Below, in pieces: positions 7,968 through 15,865 of a stretch of 64,000 nucleotides of DNA. The notes beneath the pieces were generated by a model. That model made no database searches. It was not told the origin of the DNA and saw nothing but the letters and a program-made list of their open reading frames with translations. The position numbers were made by a program, and so were the translations under genes. The number at the start of each line of letters is the position of its first letter. Positions within the stretch are counted from its first letter, which is position 1. This DNA comes from Abditibacteriaceae bacterium (GTDB taxonomy: Bacteria > Armatimonadota > Abditibacteriia > Abditibacteriales > Abditibacteriaceae): NCBI GenBank assembly GCA_019239895.1, contig JAFAZH010000041.1, positions 62,001 through 126,000 of the forward strand, in the 5' to 3' direction.

Positions 7968-9671
7968 TTATGGTTTGCCTAAGCCTAAGGCATTAACCGT
8001 AAGAGCGATGCCAATGATGGTAATTACGGCGGCACTGCCAATCGGCAGGTAACGTTGCAGGGCATCGCTCGAAGGTAGGCGATTGATGTGGTGGCGGGCC
8101 GAAACGACTAAGAGGCCGATAGCGATTAGAGCGGCTGCCAGCCCTACGCTGAAAGCTGTGATCAGCAACATACCATAGAAGATGCGCTGTAATTTAATGG
8201 CGGCTAATAATACAACCAAAGCTTCCGGGCAGGGTACAATGCCGCCTGATATTCCCAAAGCAATAAGCGTCTTTGCTGTGATTGGCCCTTCGGGGACGTG
8301 ATGGTGATGCCCATGCCCCCCATGATGGTGATGGTCGTGATGGTGGTCGTGGTCATGATGCGTATGGGTGTGATGTCCTTCATCATCATGGCTATGAGGA
8401 TGCTCGTGGCTACCATGCTCATCGTGATGGTGATGAGCAGCAGGCTCGGCATGAGATACTAATAATTGGCCTGCGTGTTCGTGCGTATGGGCTTGATGAG
8501 GATGTTCATGCACATGGTCATGATGTTCATGGGTGTGGTCGTGCAGGTGGTTATGGTCGTGCTGATGTCCATGATGATGGTCATGCTCCGGTTGTCCTAA
8601 ACCCCGCAGCCGACTGATGAGGAGCCATATACCAACAGCACAAATAGCAAAGCCGCTAATGGCGCTGAGCCAGGGGTACAGTTGTTCTGGGAGAATATAT
8701 TGAGAAGCGAACAGCGTTACAAACCCTAACAAAAATACGCCGAAAGTGTGGGTAATCGTTACCACGATGCCAAGCAGTGCAGCATGGCGTGGGGTGCCGC
8801 GTGAGCCGACTAAATAAGCGGCCACCATCGTCTTGCCATGTCCCGGTTGTAAAGCGTGCAGTGCGCCAAAAATCAGGGCGATAAGCAAGCCGCCCAACAT
8901 CTCACCGAATGATAAGTTGGGCCGTGCAATGGCCTGGGTAAAAAGGCTTTGCGGCGTGCGGTTGTTGGAGCTATTACTTGTGGCTGAGGCTAACACTTTT
9001 GGTGGTGATGTGGATGCTGTAGTGCCCGTCATGCCGACCATCATAGTAAAGCTGGCGGTAGTTTGCTGAGGCGGCACAATGTCAGGATCAACGCGATATT
9101 CGGTCAGTTCTTTGCTTTTATCCTGTGCTGGCACCGAGGAGCGAATCAGAATCGCGCCTGTCCCGGCAACGGCAATGACTTCTTTCCATCCCGTGCGCTG
9201 TGGGAAGTTGGTGTCTTTATATTCGACCCGATAATTGGCTCCCGCATGACGATTGGGCAGGGGAGCCGAAAGCACAAAGGCTTCACGGATAGTGTCTAAT
9301 CCCCCCGCGCCAGGGCGAAATTGAAGGTCAACTGGTCGCATGGAGAGTGGCGCCAGCTTGCCGTTAATTGTTATTTGCAAGCCATCACGAAATGCCCCCG
9401 CTCGCTTGCGCAAATAGGCTTTACGCTCTGGCTCACTCACTTTATTGTTATGATCCGCATCCATAATGCTATGTTCATCTATGGAAGGAATTTCCGCGAA
9501 GTCCAACAGGTAGCGCAATGTGACTTTATCCGCATGAGCTTCCAGTCGCGCATAGTGGTTGATAGAGAAATTGCCCATAGGATGCGCGTCTGCTGGTCGA
9601 AACTGGCCAAGGCAGAGTAGCGCAATCAAACCAAACCATAAATGTTGGAGGACATGCTTAAGGATTTTCAT
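7968..9671 (-). CDS. NicO/RcnA-type nickel-cobalt transporter with long His-rich loop
   Basis: A 567-residue membrane protein. A signal peptide ends PADA, before HPMGNFSINHYARL, which opens a periplasmic N-terminal domain of about 200 residues. The NicO core begins near residue 255 with a membrane segment and HALQPGHGKTMVAAYLVG, and ends in helices around GGIVPCPEALVVLLAAIKL. Between them, about residues 365-465 are dominated by His with Asp, Glu and Gly. Members of this family transport Ni2+ or Co2+, often as exporters; the loop probably binds metal at the membrane face. It starts 17 bp after the TPR gene, so the two form an operon. Confidence 0.85.
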   Translation of the reverse strand: MKILKHVLQHLWFGLIALLCLGQFRPADAHPMGNFSINHYARLEAHADKVTLRYLLDFAEIPSIDEHSIMDADHNNKVSEPERKAYLRKRAGAFRDGLQITINGKLAPLSMRPVDLQFRPGAGGLDTIREAFVLSAPLPNRHAGANYRVEYKDTNFPQRTGWKEVIAVAGTGAILIRSSVPAQDKSKELTEYRVDPDIVPPQQTTASFTMMVGMTGTTASTSPPKVLASATSNSSNNRTPQSLFTQAIARPNLSFGEMLGGLLIALIFGALHALQPGHGKTMVAAYLVGSRGTPRHAALLGIVVTITHTFGVFLLGFVTLFASQYILPEQLYPWLSAISGFAICAVGIWLLISRLRGLGQPEHDHHHGHQHDHNHLHDHTHEHHDHVHEHPHQAHTHEHAGQLLVSHAEPAAHHHHDEHGSHEHPHSHDDEGHHTHTHHDHDHHHDHHHHGGHGHHHHVPEGPITAKTLIALGISGGIVPCPEALVVLLAAIKLQRIFYGMLLITAFSVGLAAALIAIGLLVVSARHHINRLPSSDALQRYLPIGSAAVITIIGIALTVNALGLGKP

Positions 9672-9688
9672 GGGCGATATTAATTATT

Positions 9689-11011
9689 TTAGCCCAGCTT
9701 AGCCAGTAATGCGCGAGCCTGGCGTGGCTCGAATGGATGGAAGTAAGGGTTGGTGTTCAAGGCTTGGGTTAAATAGTTTTTAGCAGTAATCTTGTCACCA
9801 TGCGCGTAAGCAATCATGCCCGCATGATAATAGAGGCTGGCGTCTTTAGTGTGGTGTGCGAGGGCGTGCTGCATTGCCGCTTGCGCTTGAGGGATTAACC
9901 CCTTCTTATAACACGCCCAGGCATAGGTGTCATAGGCGTAAATGTCTTTGCGGGCTTTTAATTCATGGCTGGCTAATGTTAGAGCTTCATCCAGGTGTCG
10001 GTTGTGGTCGGCGTAAAAGAGGGCGCGTTGGCGATCATAAATGACGCCCTGTGACCGAGCGAGGGTGCCAATGGCTTCGACAAGTTGATACTGGTGGCTG
10101 GCCTCTTGCTGGTGGCCCTCGGCAGCCTCGGCATCACCAATAAGGGCCAGGACTTCTGGCGTGGGCACGATAGCGGCGGCTTGTTGACCCCAGTGAATCG
10201 CGCCCTGCCAATCGCCTTGCCCTGCCATAAGTTTGGCCAAGGCTGTCATGCAGCGGTAATCCGCCGGGAAAAGTTTCAGCCCTGCCTGATAAGCCTGTGC
10301 CGCTGCTGTGGCCCGTCCCATAGCCGCTAAAATATTACCAACGCGCATGTGATACCAGGCGACGCTTTCGGGCGGCATGTCCAGGTTACGGTCAGCTTCG
10401 GCTTGTGCCTGTTGGAGAAGATTTAAGGCCATTGCCGGATTACCCTCAATTTCCCAGAGGCGGGCACGTAAGGCTTTGGCATTGGTGTCGGTGGGCTTGA
10501 TTGGCTTATCATACAGCACATGATGCGCCGCTCTATAGTCGCCCAGTTCCATATACGTCTCAGCGCGCAGGGGACGGGCAGGCGCGTCTTGAGGGTTAAT
10601 CGCATCGGCCCACTTTGCGGCTACCAGGGCTTCGGTGAAGCGGTGTTGCGTCATTAAGCTGCGCGCTACGTCAGCCCAGGCGTCATAATTCAAGGGGCGA
10701 ATGGCAATGGCATGGCGGGCCGCTTTCTCCGCGCGTGTAACATCGGCCATGTCGCCTGTCTCGCGGTAACTCCTGAGATACCAGTGTGATAGGTTGGCTA
10801 AAGCGATAGAGCCTTGCGGATCGCTACGCGCCTGGGCCGCCCAGAACTCAACGGTTTGGTGTGTCAGAGCCGGATTATAGGGAGCGCGTGACACCGATGG
10901 CGCTGCTGCCGCTTGCACCGCAGAAGAGGCTAGAGTCGAACGCCAGGCTTTAAGGCCCCAACCTGCCAGAGCCAGAACACCAACAACAAAGATAGGAAGT
11001 GTGCGTCGCAT
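9689..11011 (-). CDS. Membrane-anchored TPR protein
   Basis: A 440-residue protein with an N-terminal hydrophobic anchor (LPIFVVGVLALAGWGL) followed by an Ala/Ser-rich linker. From about residue 50 it is built of tetratricopeptide repeats, for example AEKAARHAIAIRPLNYDAWADVARSL, split here across several units up to AKNYLTQALNTNPYFHP. TPR arrays are scaffolds; no catalytic motif is visible. It precedes the NicO transporter by 17 bp on the same strand and may help assemble or support that transporter, which is inference from position only. Confidence 0.75.
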   Translation of the reverse strand: MRRTLPIFVVGVLALAGWGLKAWRSTLASSAVQAAAAPSVSRAPYNPALTHQTVEFWAAQARSDPQGSIALANLSHWYLRSYRETGDMADVTRAEKAARHAIAIRPLNYDAWADVARSLMTQHRFTEALVAAKWADAINPQDAPARPLRAETYMELGDYRAAHHVLYDKPIKPTDTNAKALRARLWEIEGNPAMALNLLQQAQAEADRNLDMPPESVAWYHMRVGNILAAMGRATAAAQAYQAGLKLFPADYRCMTALAKLMAGQGDWQGAIHWGQQAAAIVPTPEVLALIGDAEAAEGHQQEASHQYQLVEAIGTLARSQGVIYDRQRALFYADHNRHLDEALTLASHELKARKDIYAYDTYAWACYKKGLIPQAQAAMQHALAHHTKDASLYYHAGMIAYAHGDKITAKNYLTQALNTNPYFHPFEPRQARALLAKLG

Positions 11012-11028
11012 TGTGTGAGGCTAAAGAA

Positions 11029-11097
11029 AGCAGGAGATTCCAACGCAACTTAGCTTTTATAAGCTTATCTAAGCTTGGTCGTTAGCAACCTCCTGCT
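11029..11097. promoter_or_regulatory. Inverted repeat in TPR gene leader
   Basis: AGCAGGAGATT at 11029-11039 and AACCTCCTGCT at 11087-11097 are near-perfect inverted copies upstream of the minus-strand TPR gene. On that strand the second arm contains the only purine-rich AGGAG-like sequence near the start, so folding could hide the ribosome-binding site. It could alternatively serve as a terminator for the preceding lipoprotein gene. Confidence 0.3.
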
Positions 11098-11126
11098 AAA
11101 TTCTTGTTGGTCGCAATCCTCAATCT

Positions 11127-11816
11127 TTAGCGTGGAGCAATAAGGTATGGGAAGGTGTTTTGGCGATTGTTGCTGGGGCCAACGTTATCCTTGGTCAGTG
11201 TGGGGATTTCCTTATGGTCGTCCGGGGCGAGACCCAGCGCGGAAATCGTATTGCCAAAAACAATGCCGAGCGAGATGTCTACTACATCGTCTTCCAGCTT
11301 GCGCCCGCCAAACTTGCCGCCAGTGGCCCCATTAGTCTCAACGCCTAAGTAAGCCGCCGGGCCAGCCTGCGACAGATCGGCTTTCATTACGTCGGGCACT
11401 AAGACGGCTTCAATAACATTTTTAGTCGCTGTTGAGCGCCCCGCTGGAAACGTCAGGAAGCTCTCAATGTCGCGTTTCAATTGCAGCTTGTCTGAGCGTG
11501 GTGTATCGGTATTGTTAATGCGATGGCGATTATTGGCGAAGGTCGCTAACGCCTCGTTGACAATAGGGCGTGCCAGGCGATCTTGCTGCATAAACGTGTT
11601 GCCGCCGTTCCCTACGTTGGTGGTTGCCCAGAGGCTAATGACCTGGGAGCCGGAGGTACTCCCGCCACCGCCATTGCCGCTCCCGTTGCCACTGCCTCCA
11701 TTACCACTACCACCAAGGTTCAAGCCACCATTGTTGTCACTGCCGCCGCAGCCTGCGAATACTAACAAACCGAGTAAGCTGCTCGCTGCGACGATAAGCG
11801 TTATCTTGTTTTTCAT
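11127..11816 (-). CDS. Lipoprotein carrying the C-terminal half of a DUF4331 domain
   Basis: A 229-residue lipoprotein: the signal peptide ends in LLVFAGC, followed by a Gly/Ser/Asn-rich flexible linker to about residue 55. The rest (VISLWATT, FMQQDRLARPIVNEAL, KFGGRKLEDDVVDISLG, final FPYLIAPR) corresponds to the C-terminal half of DUF4331 proteins, which are normally single chains of 450-500 residues. The N-terminal half is the gene 27 bp upstream. AAGGAGA precedes the ATG. DUF4331 has no established function. The two products probably associate outside the cytoplasmic membrane. Confidence 0.75.
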   Translation of the reverse strand: MKNKITLIVAASSLLGLLVFAGCGGSDNNGGLNLGGSGNGGSGNGSGNGGGGSTSGSQVISLWATTNVGNGGNTFMQQDRLARPIVNEALATFANNRHRINNTDTPRSDKLQLKRDIESFLTFPAGRSTATKNVIEAVLVPDVMKADLSQAGPAAYLGVETNGATGGKFGGRKLEDDVVDISLGIVFGNTISALGLAPDDHKEIPTLTKDNVGPSNNRQNTFPYLIAPR

Positions 11817-11843
11817 GTTGAGGTCTCCTTTATAAGCTTTCGT

Positions 11844-12569
11844 CTAAGCACCGGAAGTGCCGCGTTGCAGCATAGACTTGGGCAGTTCGATAACGATAGA
11901 TAGCACGTTGAAGTTTGCGAGGAAGTCCTTGGGTGGCCCGGCACCTGGCTCTGTTTGAGGGAAGCCCCGGAAAGAAGTCTTCTGTGGAGCGTTGGGATTA
12001 GATGGCTCTGGGGTCAGTCCTGCCGGTGCGCCACGGTCGGGTAGAATCTGCACGAAACGCTCCAGATCAAAGAAGAAGGGGTCTTTGCGCGGGCCAGCGA
12101 AGACCTTCATGCCAGCAACCGGCGAAAACGCCTGGTTCAAGGTGCCCGTTGTAGCGTGGGGCGTCAAAAATGATGACACTGGGCCAAGAGAAGTGGGCTT
12201 GGTCGGGCCAGCGATCTGCACGGTCTGGTTAGCGCCGGTGCCGGTGAACTTGGCCTGAATCACCATGTCTTCGACACCATCGCCGGTGTTGTCAATATGG
12301 AACTGGTACAGCACGTTGGGGTCAAACGATACAGTTCCGCCCTGGCCCGCCGGTATCAAGGGGTGCGCGTTCATCACCAGAACAACGTTATTGGGATCCT
12401 CTTTGCTGGGGAACATGTAAACGTCGGTCAGGTCGGCTCCCGGCCTTTGTACATTTTCCACCGTGTCGGCGTGGTCGGAACCGTGTGCTCTGGTGTAGAA
12501 AAACACCGTAGGGGCAAGTAAAGCACTTGCGACTAAAAGCAACTGCTTCCGTCTGCGTAAAAAAGACAT
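11844..12569 (-). CDS. Exported protein with the N-terminal half of a DUF4331 domain
   Basis: A 241-residue protein with an N-terminal signal peptide ending near TRAHG. The mature start SDHADTVENVQRPGADLTDV and the following DVYMF block are the hallmark N-terminus of DUF4331. It stops after NVLSIVIELPKSML, which is about the middle of a full-length family member; the remainder is encoded by the next gene as a lipoprotein. AAGGAGC lies before the ATG. The stop is followed 27 bp later by the partner gene, so the two are one transcription unit. Confidence 0.78.
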   Translation of the reverse strand: MSFLRRRKQLLLVASALLAPTVFFYTRAHGSDHADTVENVQRPGADLTDVYMFPSKEDPNNVVLVMNAHPLIPAGQGGTVSFDPNVLYQFHIDNTGDGVEDMVIQAKFTGTGANQTVQIAGPTKPTSLGPVSSFLTPHATTGTLNQAFSPVAGMKVFAGPRKDPFFFDLERFVQILPDRGAPAGLTPEPSNPNAPQKTSFRGFPQTEPGAGPPKDFLANFNVLSIVIELPKSMLQRGTSGA

Positions 12570-13023
12570 GTGGCTGCTCCTTTCGAGGATGGGGCTAGAT
12601 TGTTACCGCAAAACTGTCGCATCGCGCGTCATGAAAGCACGTTGGTCGCAAATCATTAAAGCGACATTGGAGCTTCCTAAATTTCATCACCTCCTTCGCA
12701 TCGGGCTGATCTCTTACTTGGTAAACAGTGAAAATGTAAAGTTAGAAGAAAATAATCGGGCACCAAAACTGATAACCGTAAAGTATACAGGGATAATATC
12801 ACCTGATTAATGCGTGCTACAAGGCCAAAAACTGTTCATTTATTGCTCATTGTGAATAGAATTGTTACTGCCATTATGACAGTTCTGTTTAGTAAGAGGA
12901 GATGTTGTTACTGGCAATATGGCAAGACAATTAAGAGTGTGTTTAGTCCTGAAGCAAGAAGCTCTAGAGAACTTCTCTAGAGCTTCTTGCTTCACCATCA
13001 GTAACGATGGTGGCTTGTTCAGG
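12570..13023. other. Gene-free leader of the DUF4331 pair
   Basis: No convincing gene here. The stretch must hold the promoter of the minus-strand DUF4331 pair. It contains a motif at 12828-12854 that recurs at 15784-15810, and the strong hairpin at 12951-12993 that ends the ferritin-like unit. Confidence 0.5.
12951..12993. terminator. 19-bp perfect hairpin after the ferritin-like gene
   Basis: GAAGCAAGAAGCTCTAGAG at 12951-12969 pairs perfectly with 12975-12993 around a 5-base loop. A second small hairpin (ACCATC / GATGGT, 12994-13011) lies beside it. Both sit just downstream of the minus-strand stop at 13024. There is no clear U-run, so this may be a processing or RNA-stability structure rather than a classic terminator. 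Confidence 0.55.
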
Positions 13024-13827
13024 TTATTGAGGCAACACGATAAAAGGTGAGACTTTGGCTAACACATTATCGGGCAGCGGTGGTTGTCCGGGTGGCGTGT
13101 TGGGAATCTTACCCGCACCATTTTCTGATGGATAAGGATCACGCCCTTGATTCTGTGAGGCCAAAGGTGCCACATTAACCGCTGGATTATAGAGGTCGTT
13201 CTCCAGATCCGCGAAGATGGCCGTGTGACGCGCTTCGGTGCCCTGAATCGCCACAGCGATAGGCACATACGGCGATTTGGTTGATGAGAAGAAGGGAATC
13301 GCTCCGAGATAGGCTGCTACCCCAGTAGCCTCCGCATCCAGGAGAAGCTCTAACACGCCCCGCTGGTCTAAGCTATTAATGTTGAAGTTGAACGTGGCAC
13401 CCTTCAACGTGGTATTGGTGATAGCCTGGCTGCCCAGCGCGTTAATAAGGAAATCGCGGTGCTGGTTCTCGACAATACCAAACTCATAGGTAAAACGCCC
13501 CAGCCGAGGATCAATCGCGCCGGATAACCCCGTAACGTGGGTGCCAAGTGGGCTAGTGCCCCCACCGGCCAAGCGCAAGTAGGCTTGTGCATATAACTCA
13601 GCCTCAAGAGCCTCGAGAGCCAGCGCGAAGTTAAGCACTTTAATATCCCCGCTGCCGGGAATTTGGGCGAAGGTTAGAGGTGGAGAAACGGCACGCGCAA
13701 CACGCGAACCTAATACGCTTGTGGCAGCTAAGCCAGCGACCGCGACCGCTGCACCCACAGAAGACATGGAAGAACCTTGGGTTGCTACTTTAGGCTCCCG
13801 CACATCGGAATTTTGTAATTCACTCAT
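13024..13827 (-). CDS. Exported ferritin-like domain protein
   Basis: A 267-residue protein with a hydrophobic export or anchor segment at about residues 21-46 (VGAAVAVAGLAATSVLGSRV). The remainder matches the ferritin-like (Ferritin_2) four-helix bundle. Candidate metal ligands lie in LEALEAELYAQA, IVENQHRDFL, LLLDAEATGVAAY and GTEARHTAIF: an E-E-x-x-H pattern repeated as in di-iron carboxylate proteins. The function of secreted members is poorly known (metal storage, oxidant defence or catalysis). It lies 51 bp after a Tat-exported paralogue, with AAGGAA before its ATG. Confidence 0.75.
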   Translation of the reverse strand: MSELQNSDVREPKVATQGSSMSSVGAAVAVAGLAATSVLGSRVARAVSPPLTFAQIPGSGDIKVLNFALALEALEAELYAQAYLRLAGGGTSPLGTHVTGLSGAIDPRLGRFTYEFGIVENQHRDFLINALGSQAITNTTLKGATFNFNINSLDQRGVLELLLDAEATGVAAYLGAIPFFSSTKSPYVPIAVAIQGTEARHTAIFADLENDLYNPAVNVAPLASQNQGRDPYPSENGAGKIPNTPPGQPPLPDNVLAKVSPFIVLPQ

Positions 13828-13878
13828 AATATATTCCTTTTGAAATTAAAACTAAAATCACCGCTGACTGTGCAAGCG

Positions 13879-15015
13879 TTAGGCAGCGGAGCCTGAACCG
13901 CCAGTTCCAGTGCCAGTACCGCCGGTGCCAGTTCCCCCGGTGCCCGTACCGCCAGATCCAGTGCCACCAGTTCCTGTGCCAGTCCCGCCAGATCCAGTCC
14001 CACCGGTTCCGGTGCCGCCCGTCCCAGTGCCGCCGGTGCCAGTTCCGGTACCACCGGTACCAGTGCCGCCAGTGCCACTCAGATTAGGATTTTTTTGGCC
14101 CTTGACGAAATACTTCATTGCAAGCTCAATGACAACGGGCGGGTCACGGTAATATTCAAAAGTGTTTTCCGAGGGCTGATTGGGGGTCACGGCCTTATCA
14201 AACATCATTTTGCGGGGGCCGGGATCAATGCCTAATGCATCGGAAATGACAGCAGAATGGCGTGCTTCGGTCGAGTAGATTGTACCAGCCACCTGAAGTA
14301 ACTTGAGATCAGTTAGAAAACGTCCCCCACCTGCATAGGCGCGCACACCATTTTCTTCAAGTCCAAGAATGCTGCCTAAAATGGTTTTTAAATCATCACC
14401 TGGGTTGCCATCGGAGAACCTATAACCCGCGAAGTAAGGCGCTACGGGCGTTAACCCGGCAGCCTGGATAGCGGCCCGCACAAAATCGCGGTGCGCGAAT
14501 TCGACGAAAGTGAAATCCCTCAAAAACATAAAGGCATCGGAAGCTTGACTGGCGGCACTCTGGTTCAGGTTAAGCCCGTTGAAGTTGCTTTGATTCAGGT
14601 TGCCTGGAGCAACCGCCAGTGTATAGCTCGACGCAGCGCCCAAGGGTGCGTCCAACGATTTTCCCGAAGCCTTGTTCAAGGCCTGGCGGTAAAGATCGGA
14701 TTCCAAGTTTTCCAGAGTGAGTGCAAAGTTAAGCACGACTTCGTTGATGCTGCGGCCTGGGATCAGGGGAAAGTTGGTGGGATCGAATACGTTGGTGCCG
14801 AGTTGAAACTCTGTCGGCGTTGGCGTCCCGCCAGTGCCGGGGGGAGTAGTCTGCGCCAAGCCGGGGATGCTGCCACTAAATAAACCAGCGGCGGCCACAC
14901 CTAAACCGGCGGCGCTCATGCGCGCCAGAAAGGCGCGACGACTGACCGGATCACGCTTTACTTTTTCAAAATCAAAATTTTCCACGTAAGACTCCTTGGT
15001 TTTAAGCGATGACAT
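13879..15015 (-). CDS. Tat-exported ferritin-like protein with Gly-Thr repeat tail
   Basis: A 378-residue paralogue of the following gene. SRRAFLARMSAAGLG near residue 25 is a twin-arginine signal, suggesting export in folded, perhaps metal-loaded, form. The ferritin-like bundle spans about 90-310 with LENLESDLYRQA, FVEFAHRDFV, GLEENGVRAYAG and STEARHSAVI. The last 65 or so residues are almost only Gly and Thr with some Ser (GTGGTGTGT units), encoded by a short-period DNA repeat that may vary in length. The long antisense open frames over the tail are artefacts of that repeat. Confidence 0.78.
   Translation of the reverse strand: MSSLKTKESYVENFDFEKVKRDPVSRRAFLARMSAAGLGVAAAGLFSGSIPGLAQTTPPGTGGTPTPTEFQLGTNVFDPTNFPLIPGRSINEVVLNFALTLENLESDLYRQALNKASGKSLDAPLGAASSYTLAVAPGNLNQSNFNGLNLNQSAASQASDAFMFLRDFTFVEFAHRDFVRAAIQAAGLTPVAPYFAGYRFSDGNPGDDLKTILGSILGLEENGVRAYAGGGRFLTDLKLLQVAGTIYSTEARHSAVISDALGIDPGPRKMMFDKAVTPNQPSENTFEYYRDPPVVIELAMKYFVKGQKNPNLSGTGGTGTGGTGTGTGGTGTGGTGTGGTGSGGTGTGTGGTGSGGTGTGGTGTGGTGTGTGGSGSAA
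13882..14080 (-). repeat. Coding minisatellite for the Gly-Thr tail
   Basis: About 200 bp of imperfect 9- to 15-bp tandem units, rich in GGYACTGG-type sequence on the coding strand, encode the Gly-Thr-rich C-terminus of the Tat-exported ferritin-like protein. All units keep the reading frame. Such arrays are prone to length change by slippage. Confidence 0.75.
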
Positions 15016-15257
15016 TCAGGTGTCATGCAAAAATAAATAATCCGTCTGTAAATCAGGGAACAGCTAGATACTACTTTGTTCCCATTTAAGAGAAATCATC
15101 AGCTTACTCGTTTCTGTAATAGCGACGCTTGGCGCATATAAACGAGATATGAGAAATAAATCGTAGCCTACACTCAGCCAGGTTGCGGCTGATGTAAAAC
15201 TGTAAAAGAGGTGTCTGGCTCCTTTCAAGATTAGGTTTAGTTCGCGTTGTATTGGGG

Positions 15258-15516
15258 TTATGTATTGAAAGCGGATTGTAAACCAGCAGCCGCGAACGAG
15301 ACTGCTTGCCTTGCTTCCAGAATATCCGCTTGCGTTGAGGTGGTTCCTAAAAGAGCCGCTGCGCTACAGGCTGCTGCGTCTGCCATCAGCATCTTGTGAC
15401 GCGGGAGACGCTACGCCAGCGCCAGTCAGGTCTTGAAGCGGTTATCTATACGCATTTGAAACAATACTGTGACTAACTGTTGAAGAGGGTGATAAATTAG
15501 AGGAGACATTAGACAT
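15258..15516 (-). pseudogene. Possible disrupted small protein gene
   Basis: On the minus strand an ATG at 15516 with AAGGA upstream opens a 24-codon frame that ends at 15442. A 44-codon frame then runs from ATG 15392 to 15258, ending VSFAAAGLQSAFNT, with Ala-rich, gene-like composition but no ribosome-binding site of its own. Together they could be one small Ala-rich protein of 75-85 residues broken by a stop and a frameshift. No family was recognised, and a chance origin is quite possible. Confidence 0.25.
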
Positions 15517-15718
15517 TTATTAGTCCTTTGTTGGTCTGGCAGGACAAACAGAGCAAATCCAATTCCATCTTTTGCTGCCTTACCTCACTGTACAACACCA
15601 TATTTTGTTTGTATGTACGGTACCGAACATTACTGCGGTTTAAGTGCTTGGATTAAAATGTCTGGGCCTGCACTACAAAACAAAGCAGCCATTTGGCCTT
15701 GCGCCTTTTATTCACAAA

Positions 15719-15746
15719 ACGAAAAACGACTGTCAATTAATGACAG
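15719..15746 (-). terminator. Probable terminator of the AAA-GNAT-HTH regulator gene
   Basis: On the minus strand CTGTCA-TTAAT-TGACAG is followed by TCGTTTTTCGTTTTG, about 120 bases after the regulator's stop codon. The stem is short and weakly GC, so confidence is modest. Confidence 0.4.
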
Positions 15747-15865
15747 CCGTCAGTATGGGTGAACGCATTGTTCGATTAAAAGCTCAAAAACTGCTCATTT
15801 TTTGTTCAATACCGATTTAATTTGGAGTCTCATAGAGTTGATCTTAGTGGCTGATTTGATTTTTA

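Larger units (their letters stand above)
15016..15865. other. 850-bp gap with a possible broken small gene
   Basis: No intact recognisable gene. It contains a possible disrupted small minus-strand gene (15258-15516), a hairpin with a T-rich tail after the regulator gene (15730-15746), and a copy (15784-15810) of a motif also found at 12828. The promoter of the ferritin-like unit must lie near its right-hand start at 15015. Confidence 0.4.

Noticed and set aside
8282-8617. Open frame on the plus strand across the His-rich region
   Set aside because: It is the antisense of the His-codon repeat of the NicO gene; composition is an artefact of CAT/CAC repetition.
13824-14152. Pro/Val- and Ala-rich open frames over the Gly-Thr tail region
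   Set aside because: Other-phase readings of the short-period repeat; the Tat-exported ferritin-like frame has domain support.
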